Shown one piece after another: positions 1-6,064 of a stretch of DNA of 50,783 nt. The notes beneath the pieces were generated by a model. The model was given only the letters and a program-made list of their open reading frames with translations. It was not told the DNA's origin and did no database searches. This stretch comes from Planctomycetota bacterium (GTDB lineage: Bacteria > Planctomycetota > MHYJ01 > WSZJ01 > JACPWG01): the NCBI GenBank assembly GCA_016197205.1, contig JACPWG010000112.1, forward strand, positions 1 to 50,783, in the 5' to 3' direction. The first letter of the stretch is position 1; each line of letters starts with the position of its first letter. Both the position numbers and the translations under genes were made by a program.

Positions 1-133
1 CCACGAAGGACCGTCACTGAGGGGGGCGAGTTTGGCTCGGCCGAAAAGCGCCTTTGTGGTCTTAGTGACTTCGAGTCTTTGTGGTTTCGTCGCCGGCGAA
101 TCTGGAGACGCTTTCAAGAAGTTCACCGGTAGG
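1..133 (+). repeat. Repeat family R1, copy a (coding-capable)
   Basis: This 133-bp segment matches the reverse complement of 31001-31133 with about four mismatches. Frame 1 is open from base 1 to a TAG at 130-132, and the same frame in the other copy encodes the last 43 residues of the outer-membrane factor gene. A plus-strand gene entering from the left of the window may therefore end here with the same repeat-derived tail, but its upstream part is not visible. The segment contains short words such as cacaaag and cactaag typical of this repeat. Confidence 0.9.
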
Positions 134-136
134 GGT

Positions 137-332
137 CCAAGGACCAATCAATGCCCAAGTGCCCAATGACCAAGGTCTTGCGTTCCAGCAGTGAAGAAGG
201 ATGACGGCGCCGCGGCGCTGACGCCGCTCCCGTGTCCAGTTTGGTCCTTCGGGTTTCATCATTGTTTGGTCATTGGTCATTGGAGCTTGGTCATTCGTCA
301 GCGGGCTTTGGTTGCGGCCACCGGCCGCGTTA
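137..332 (+). repeat. Repeat family R2, copy a (TTGGTCATTGG words)
   Basis: About 196 bp that recurs in inverted orientation at 2706-2901 with a handful of substitutions. It is built of words such as ttggtcattgg and ends in a GC-rich segment. The last eleven residues and the stop codon of the first ArsA-like gene (stop at 298-300) lie inside it. Together the two copies bracket the tandem ArsA-like genes as inverted repeats. Confidence 0.9.
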
Positions 333-1479
333 GGCCTACGCCCCCTTCCCGCTCACCCCCCCCCCCGAAGATCCTGTCCGCCATCCCCGCCAAGCCGGCC
401 AGGTCCTTCACCTCGACCGCGTGGTCCGGGACCTCCGCGGTTGCCAGATCGCGCGGCAGCTCGGCCAGCGCCGCGTCCACCCGCGCCCGGTCCCGACGCG
501 CGAGCGCGCGCAGCTCCCGCAGGTTTCGCTCCAGCGCGCCTGCCAAGCCGGCCGGGACCGCCCCTCTCGCGCCGCCCCCCGCGCTCGGCCTGCCCGCCGG
601 TCCCTTCCCTTCGCCCGCCCGCAAGTCCGGCGCCACGCGATTCACGATCACGCCGCGCACCGGGAAGCCGAACTCCCGCAGCCGCGTCACGAAGAGCCGC
701 GTCTCCGCGAGCGCGCGCGGGGCCGGGGTCGTCACCAGCACGAAGGCCGTCTCGCTCGAACGCAGCAACCGCCGCACGGCGCGCGCCCGCTCCTGGAAGC
801 CCGGGTACATCCCCTGGAACGCGCGGAAGAAGTCCGACACCGACCGCAACAGCTCCGAGCCGAGCAGGTCCACGACCACGTCGAGCGCCTTCGCCCCCGT
901 CCCGGCCAGGAACTCGACCCCTGCGTTCACCGTAGGCTTCAGGATCCATCCGAGGAAGCCCGTCTCCAGGAAGTCGGTCAGCCGCCGCGGGGCGTCGAGG
1001 AAATCCAGGGCATGCCGGCTCGGCGGCGTGTCGAGCACGATGCGATCGTAGCCGCCCGCCTGCGCCAGCTCGTGCAGCCGCTCCACGGCCATGTATTCCT
1101 GCGAGCCCGCGAGGTAGTTCGAGACCGCTTGGTAGAACGGGTTGTCCAGGATCCGCCGCGCCGCCGCCGGACTCGGAGCATGGCGCAGCACGACCTCGTC
1201 GAAAACGCGCTTCGTGTCCAGCATTGCGGCCGAGAGATCCAGGTTCGCGGGCAGACCCGCCCGCGATAGCCACGCCGCAGGCAGCCGGCGCGGGCGATCC
1301 GACAGGCGCGACACGCCCAGGGCGTTCGCAAGGCGGCGGGCGGGATCGATCGTGCAGACGAGCGTCTTCCGCCCCTCGCGCGCGGCCTGCACCGCGAGCG
1401 CGGCCGAGACGGTGGTCTTCCCCACGCCCCCTTTCCCGCAGACGAGGACCACGCGGGCATGGCGCAGCGCGCTCTTCAT
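298..1479 (-). CDS. ArsA/Get3-family ATPase, first of a pair
   Basis: A 393-residue cytosolic P-loop ATPase of the ArsA/Get3 (SIMIBI) family. The deviant Walker A motif GKGGVGKTT lies at residues 15-23; CTIDPARR follows near residue 42, and the switch-like DTPPSRHALDF is near residue 150. The family includes arsenite-pump ATPases and tail-anchored-protein targeting ATPases. No arsB, arsR or arsenic gene is nearby, so arsenite transport is not supported and the substrate is unknown. The ATG overlaps the stop of the upstream gene by four bases (ATGA), indicating translational coupling and perhaps a heterodimer. The final residues (LTRPVAATKAR) are encoded by intergenic repeat R2, so the native C-terminus was probably lost or extended. 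Confidence 0.85.
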   Translation of the reverse strand: MKSALRHARVVLVCGKGGVGKTTVSAALAVQAAREGRKTLVCTIDPARRLANALGVSRLSDRPRRLPAAWLSRAGLPANLDLSAAMLDTKRVFDEVVLRHAPSPAAARRILDNPFYQAVSNYLAGSQEYMAVERLHELAQAGGYDRIVLDTPPSRHALDFLDAPRRLTDFLETGFLGWILKPTVNAGVEFLAGTGAKALDVVVDLLGSELLRSVSDFFRAFQGMYPGFQERARAVRRLLRSSETAFVLVTTPAPRALAETRLFVTRLREFGFPVRGVIVNRVAPDLRAGEGKGPAGRPSAGGGARGAVPAGLAGALERNLRELRALARRDRARVDAALAELPRDLATAEVPDHAVEVKDLAGLAGMADRIFGGGGEREGGVGLTRPVAATKAR

Positions 1480-2576
1480 GCCCCGCCTCCGGCCCGCGGA
1501 GGGCGCCGGCCGCGCCGTCGACCGCGCGTCCGCGGCGCCGGTTGCGGGGCGCCTCCGGCCTCGCCGCCAAGGGCCGTCATCACGGCGTCCAGGACGTCCT
1601 CCTCGTCCTCGGGCGCCAGGACGCGCCGTACCTGAACCTGCGGCCGAGGCAACATGCGCCGGGCCCGACGCAAGAGCCGCGCCTCTTCGGCCTCGCGCCG
1701 TGCGCGGTAAAGCCCCGCTTCGAGAAGCGCGGATTCCCCGGCGCCTGCCGCGACCTCGTCATCGGCGCCCACGCCGGCGCCGCGACCGGGGCGGGCGAGA
1801 CCGCGGAGCGACGCGAGCCGCTCGCCGCCCAGAAGCGTCGGGAAGACGTCGTTCAGCACCACGAGTCCGACCCCGATGCGCAGCTCGTCGTGCGCGGCCC
1901 GCGCCAGTTCGGCCGCCTCGTTCAGCGCCAGCTCCTCGGGCGTCGCGACCAGCACGAGCGCGGTCTTCGACGCATCCGTGAGAAATTCCCGCAGCTCCGA
2001 CGCGGGCCCGCGCAGCGGACCGACGAGGAGGTCGCTTACCTGGTGGGCCGCCCGAAGGAACGAGACGGCGTGCCCCGTCGCCGGCGCGTCGAGCACGACG
2101 AGGTCGTGTCGCGCCCCGCCGAACCACCTCGACCGGTCGCGCGCCTCGTACCACGCCTTCCCGAGCAGGACGAACTCCCTCAGCCCCGGCGCCGCGGCGA
2201 AAAAGCGCGCGAAGAGGGCGTTTCCCGCGATCCAGTTCGCGATCGGCGCGACCTTGATGCGGAGCTTCAGGTACTCGCGGAGCGCCGCGGACGCGTTCAG
2301 GTCGCACGCCTCGAGGCGGGGCCGCACCTCGACCGGGTCCGGCCCGAGCTCCGGCCGTCCGAGGAGCCGCCCCAGCTCGCCCCGGCTCTCGATGCCGGCC
2401 AGCAGGACCGACTTCCCCTCCCGCGCCGCCAGCCGCGCGAGCGCGAGCGCGACGGTCGTCTTGCCGACGCCCCCCTTGCCGCTCACGAGAAGCAGCCGGC
2501 GGGCGAACAGTGCCTCGAGAGCCGGGGATGCGGGCTCGGGGGAGGGGGCGGCGTAGGGCGCGGGGGAAGGGGACAC
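1476..2576 (-). CDS. ArsA/Get3-family ATPase, second of a pair
   Basis: A 366-residue ATPase paralogous to the downstream gene. Walker A GKGGVGKTT is near residues 33-41 and the switch motif LDAPATGHAVSFL in the middle of the protein. A basic, proline-rich tail (RTRGRRRGRR) ends it. I chose GTG at 2574-2576 because GGAGAG lies about 11 bases upstream. The only in-frame ATG, at 2724-2726, is inside repeat R2 and would add 50 residues unlike the family. Tandem ArsA-like ATPases that differ in their central region occur in several bacterial phyla; the partner and cargo here are unknown. Confidence 0.82.
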   Translation of the reverse strand: MSPSPAPYAAPSPEPASPALEALFARRLLLVSGKGGVGKTTVALALARLAAREGKSVLLAGIESRGELGRLLGRPELGPDPVEVRPRLEACDLNASAALREYLKLRIKVAPIANWIAGNALFARFFAAAPGLREFVLLGKAWYEARDRSRWFGGARHDLVVLDAPATGHAVSFLRAAHQVSDLLVGPLRGPASELREFLTDASKTALVLVATPEELALNEAAELARAAHDELRIGVGLVVLNDVFPTLLGGERLASLRGLARPGRGAGVGADDEVAAGAGESALLEAGLYRARREAEEARLLRRARRMLPRPQVQVRRVLAPEDEEDVLDAVMTALGGEAGGAPQPAPRTRGRRRGRRPPRAGGGA

Positions 2577-2705
2577 GGCAGGGATGGCTCTCCGATCTTC
2601 GGGTACGCGGCGCTGACACGGGTCCGGCAGATTCAAGCAGGACGCCGACCGGGTGTCAAGGCGCGTCGGCGGGACGGGAAGCCGGCCGGAGGCGAGGGGA
2701 CGAAC

Positions 2706-2901
2706 TGACGCGGCCGGTGGCCGCAATCAAAGCCCGCTGACGAATGACCAAGCTCCAATGACCAATGACCAATCAATGACGAAGCCTGAATGACCAGACT
2801 GGACACGTGACCGGCGTCAGGGCGGCGGCGCCGTCCTCCTTCTTCGCTGCTGAAGCGCAAGCCCTTGGTCATTGGTCGTTTGGGCATTGATTGGTCCTTG
2901 G
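2706..2901 (-). repeat. Repeat family R2, copy b
   Basis: Inverted copy of 137-332. It lies immediately upstream of the ArsA-like pair. The remainder of the 2577-3036 gap contains further ttggtcattgg-type words up to about 2935 and no gene that I can support. Confidence 0.9.
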
Positions 2902-3036
2902 AAAATGGTCCTTGGTCATTGGACATGGTCATTGCCTCGTAAGATTTGCGCCTGACGCGCAAGTCCCACGGGGCAATCGCATCGTAGGAGGGGCCGAATC
3001 GGCGAGCGCGGCGCCGGTTCGTGCGCCGGCCGTCGC

Positions 3037-3789
3037 TCACTTCTTCGGGGCGAAGGCCTTGCCCCGATTCCGGCGCCACCACTTCGCATAGTCCTCCATC
3101 TCGCTGCCGGGGATGTCGCTCGGTTCCAGGCCGAGCGCCTCCAGCATCGCCTGTTGCGTCCTCTCGAGGTACTGCTCTGCGATGCCGCTCGTAGCCTCCG
3201 GAAGCACTTCGAGCTGGCTCGCGATCCCGCTGCCGTACTTCACCAGGGCCTCGACCGAGTCCGGGTGCTTGATCTTTCCCAGGGCTGCGATCGCCGCCCA
3301 TACGGGGAGGGTGGACTCTCCGCTTTTGTCCTTTTTGATGTCGAACCGCATGCCGCGCGACAGCAGGAGCTTCATGATTTCCGGAACGGCTCTCGGATCG
3401 TGGGCCTGGCCGAGGGCCTTGTAGAGGGCCTCGGAGACGTCGTCCGAGCCCTTGTTCGCGGGCAGCGCCGCCCCCAGGATGGGCGTGCAGCGGACGTCCT
3501 GGAACTCCCCGAGCGTTTCGGCGGCGGCGATGCGAACGCCGTCCGTGTCCGTCTGCAGGCAGCGCCCGAGCATGGCGAAGACCTGGGGATGGCGGCAACC
3601 GGCGAGGCCCCGGACCGCCTCCGTGCGCTTCCCCTCGTCCTTGTCGGCCACGGCTTTCTTGAAGGCCTCTACCTTCGCCTTGGTCTCCTCCGCGGAGGCG
3701 TCGGTCTTCGGCTCTTCGGCCTGGCCGGGCAGCGCCCAGCAGACGAAGGCGGCGGCGAGCACGACGGCGAGGCGCGATCGACGGGTCAT
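3037..3789 (-). CDS. Exported HEAT-repeat protein
   Basis: A 250-residue protein with a Sec signal peptide (MTRRSRLAVVLAAAF, probable cleavage after GQA) followed by a charged helix and HEAT-like helical repeats. Phrases such as RTEAVRGLAGCRHPQVF, RIAAAETLGEFQD and LLPVWAAIAALGKIKHPDS-like segments are the usual repeat cores. HEAT repeats are protein-binding scaffolds, so a periplasmic structural or binding role is likely. The ATG at 3787-3789 is preferred over the one 42 bases upstream because it begins the signal peptide and has AGGA about ten bases before it. The gene is divergent from the selenoprotein gene. No enzymatic motif is visible. Confidence 0.75.
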   Translation of the reverse strand: MTRRSRLAVVLAAAFVCWALPGQAEEPKTDASAEETKAKVEAFKKAVADKDEGKRTEAVRGLAGCRHPQVFAMLGRCLQTDTDGVRIAAAETLGEFQDVRCTPILGAALPANKGSDDVSEALYKALGQAHDPRAVPEIMKLLLSRGMRFDIKKDKSGESTLPVWAAIAALGKIKHPDSVEALVKYGSGIASQLEVLPEATSGIAEQYLERTQQAMLEALGLEPSDIPGSEMEDYAKWWRRNRGKAFAPKK

Positions 3790-4164
3790 GGTTTGTACAT
3801 CCTGCTTGCGCTTCCGAACGGGTGTGCCCACACTGTGTTTTTATTTTCGCTCCGGCGTGGCCAAGCGTCGACATCCGACGGGGAGGCTCGGCGGGGAGTG
3901 GAGGCGGTGCTCGACGGTCCGCGTGGGGCATTGTCGGTCCCCGGGCTGCCGCGCGGCGCGTGCCGCCGGTCTCCTGGGCGCCCGCGCTCGAGCGCTCCTC
4001 CTCCGGAGGGGCGAAGCCGGGGAGAATATCAACCGTGAGGCAAGACGGCCATTTATTTTTTTGGGATCGGCGCGACCCGCCGCGAGGCGCAGCCCCGGGC
4101 TCGACCCCAGCGCGCGGGGGTGGGCGGTCGGAACGGCGCGTCTTCCCGCGGAGCCAACTCCTTC
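3790..4164. other. Divergent intergenic region
   Basis: This GC-rich gap separates the divergent HEAT-repeat and selenoprotein genes. Two short AT-rich islands lie near 3836-3850 and 4050-4062 and could hold minus-strand promoter elements, but I see no convincing -35/-10 pair there and no conserved gene. Confidence 0.5.
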
Positions 4165-4193
4165 TTGCATTTCTCACAAACGCGTTCTAGACT
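4165..4193 (+). promoter_or_regulatory. Putative sigma70-type promoter of the selenoprotein gene
   Basis: TTGCAT (4165-4170), a 17-base spacer, then TAGACT (4188-4193), about 95 bases before the start codon. Spacing is ideal and the boxes are reasonable. This is sequence inference only. Confidence 0.5.
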
Positions 4194-4287
4194 CGTGGAC
4201 GCCAGGGGGGAAAGGTCCGGGCGCTCGCGGACGGCAGCGTTGCGACCCCCGCGCCCGGCAGGTGTTTTCGTTTTATAAGGAGATCCC

Positions 4288-4710
4288 ATGCGCAGGGCCG
4301 CGCTCGTCGCGCTCGTGGTCCTGTCCTCCCTCGTCGGGTGGGCAGGCTGGACCGCGGCGGAAGACAAGAAGATCGCCTGGGTGCTCGACTACGAGGCCGG
4401 CGTCAAGGCCGCCAAGGAGGCCAAGAAGCCGATCTTCGTGGATTTCATGGCGGAGTGGTGAGGCGCTTGCAAGCAGATGGAGAGCGGTCCGTTCTCCGAT
4501 GCCAAGGTGGTCGAGCAGTCCGCGAAGTTCGTGTGCATCCGGGTCGACTGCGACAAGGATGAAAAGACGGCGGACAAGTACCAGATCAAGTCGCTCCCGA
4601 CCGTGCTCTTCCTGAAGTCGAGCGGCGAAGTGCTCGGACCGATCAAGAGTCGCGAGGCCGACAAGCTCGCGGAGAACATGGCCGAGGTCGCGAAGGACTA
4701 CAAGGAGTAG
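4288..4710 (+). CDS. Secreted thioredoxin-fold selenoprotein (UGA-encoded selenocysteine at residue 58)
   Basis: Reading from ATG 4288, which follows a strong AAGGAG site, gives a 140-residue protein if UGA at 4459-4461 is decoded as selenocysteine. A signal peptide (about residues 1-24) is followed by a thioredoxin-like domain of the DsbD-C/thioredoxin_7 type: KKPIFVDFMAEW, then U58-G-A-C61-K, then the cis-proline motif SLPTVLF near residue 104. UGA therefore replaces exactly the nucleophilic first cysteine of CxxC. Both sides of the UGA are clearly the same protein in one frame, and a SECIS-like hairpin follows. Trp is TGG throughout and TGA is a normal stop elsewhere, so general code reassignment is unlikely. 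It probably acts as a periplasmic thiol/selenol reductase. The alternative is a Cys (TGC/TGT) to TGA nonsense change or sequencing error. Standard gene calling would report only the part after the UGA. Confidence 0.85.
4459..4497 (+). promoter_or_regulatory. UGA selenocysteine codon and bacterial SECIS-like hairpin
   Basis: After the UGA (4459-4461) there are 17 bases and then an 8-bp hairpin at 4479-4497: GGAGAGCG pairs with CGUUCUCC (one G-U pair) around a G-U-C apical loop, so the locally closed loop reads GGUC. The first loop guanine is 26 bases after the UGA. Bacterial SECIS elements are hairpins just inside the coding region, with a small apical loop carrying a G (and GU in E. coli fdhF) at about this distance for SelB binding. 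The fit was made by hand and not folded computationally. Confidence 0.75.
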
Positions 4711-4863
4711 CGGGCCGGTCGGCCGCGGCTCGCGGCCGCGGACGGGCACGGGCACGGGCAAGGGGAGGGGTGGAGGACGCCGGGTGCGGGACGACGGCGC
4801 GCGCGTGGGGCGCGCGCCGGTCCCGTGAGGGGCGGAGACCCTCTCGGGTGGAAGGGGATCGTC

Positions 4864-5985
4864 ATGTCGGTTCGGGCCGCGGTCGCCGTTGGCGTGCTGC
4901 TCTGTTTCGGGGCCGTCCTCCAGGCGGACACCATCATCTACAAGGACGGCCGAAAGCTGGAGGGGACGATTCTCGAGGAGACCGAGACGGAGTACAAGTT
5001 CAAGAAGGGCGCGATCACGACGAACATCAAGAAGGCGGACGTGCTCGAGATCAAGCGCGGAGAGGTCGTCGCCGCCGCGCCGAAGACCGAGAAAATCGCC
5101 GGCATCACGATTCCCCGGGCGGAGCGCGGGAAGCCGACCGGGATCGGGGAGGTGGACATCGCCCGGCGGAAGGCCTTCGAGGCGCGCGAAGCCCTGAAGA
5201 AGCTCGTGTCGAGCCTGGACCGGGGCCTGGGTGCCGCGAACGAAACCGTCCGGGACTACGAGGCGCTGAGACGCAAGGCCCACGAGGACCGGCAGAAGCT
5301 CGAACGCGCGGAGGCGCGGGTGAACGAGCTGGCGGGGATGGCGAACGGCATGACCACGGACGACCCCCAAGCGGCGCGCGTCCTCGGCGAGTACAAGACC
5401 GCGGAGAGCTCCTACAAGCGGCTCCTCGCCGCCTACAACGAGGAGATCGAACGCTTGAACACGATGGAGAAGCGTTTCGAGAGCGGCGTCGAGAACATGG
5501 GCAAGAACTCGGACGAGCTGGCGAAGAGCTTCAAGGAGGCGGACGAAGCCTGGGTGCGTCTTTGTGAAACGGAACGGCGAAACAAGATCCTGCCGGTGGA
5601 GACCGGCGCGGCGGGCGCTTCGTTGGGGGCGGCCGGTTCGGGCACTCCGGCCTCCGGCACGACCGGGGAGGGGAAGTCCCTGCTTTCGCTCGAGGGGGCC
5701 GAGTCCCGCTGGGCGGGCGCGACCGACTTGACGACCGGCCGGGCCGCGATCGCGGGCCGCCGGATCATCTTCGAAGCGCGTGCCGGGAGTTTTGACTCCG
5801 GCAAGCGCCGGTTGCAGCTCTGGCTGGGAGAGGACGCGGACCCCGCCAAGTGGACGACGGAGTGCGCCGTGACCCTGCCGGACAAGGTCGAGCCTCCGGC
5901 CGAGGGGGCGGCGATTTTCGACGGCTGCGTCCCCGCCACGCCCGACGAGCCGATCGTAGTGGATCGGGTGACCACGCTGAAGTAG
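4864..5985 (+). CDS. Exported coiled-coil protein of unknown function
   Basis: A 373-residue protein with a signal peptide (MSVRAAVAVGVLLCF, cleavage near LQA). A small beta-rich N-terminal domain follows (DTIIYKDGRKLEGTILEE), a pattern common in planctomycetal exported proteins. Then comes a long charged alpha-helical, probably coiled-coil segment at about residues 100-240, a low-complexity GA/SGT linker and a beta-rich C-terminal domain. ATG 4864 is preferred over the upstream ATG at 4825 because AAGGGG lies about eight bases before it and it begins the signal peptide. It may be cotranscribed with the selenoprotein gene upstream. I do not recognise the family and assign no function. Confidence 0.7.
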   Translation: MSVRAAVAVGVLLCFGAVLQADTIIYKDGRKLEGTILEETETEYKFKKGAITTNIKKADVLEIKRGEVVAAAPKTEKIAGITIPRAERGKPTGIGEVDIARRKAFEAREALKKLVSSLDRGLGAANETVRDYEALRRKAHEDRQKLERAEARVNELAGMANGMTTDDPQAARVLGEYKTAESSYKRLLAAYNEEIERLNTMEKRFESGVENMGKNSDELAKSFKEADEAWVRLCETERRNKILPVETGAAGASLGAAGSGTPASGTTGEGKSLLSLEGAESRWAGATDLTTGRAAIAGRRIIFEARAGSFDSGKRRLQLWLGEDADPAKWTTECAVTLPDKVEPPAEGAAIFDGCVPATPDEPIVVDRVTTLK

Positions 5986-6064
5986 CGAACCGAACCCAGC
6001 TCCGGCGCACGGGCGATGATTCGCCCGTCGTGTGCTCTGGCAAGCAATCCGGAAGGAGAAAGCC

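Noticed and set aside
298..2576. Arsenite efflux operon
   Set aside because: Only the ATPase family matches; there is no arsB, arsR or arsC, and Get3-type members of the family have other roles.
2633..4177. Minus-strand open frame of about 500 codons
   Set aside because: Arg/Pro/Gly-rich translation running through repeat R2 and out of frame across the HEAT-repeat gene.
4459..4461. Reading TGA as a reassigned sense codon (Trp or Gly)
   Set aside because: TGA ends many genes here, for example crcB and the caspase-NACHT gene, and it stands exactly where the family has catalytic Cys, so selenocysteine explains it better.
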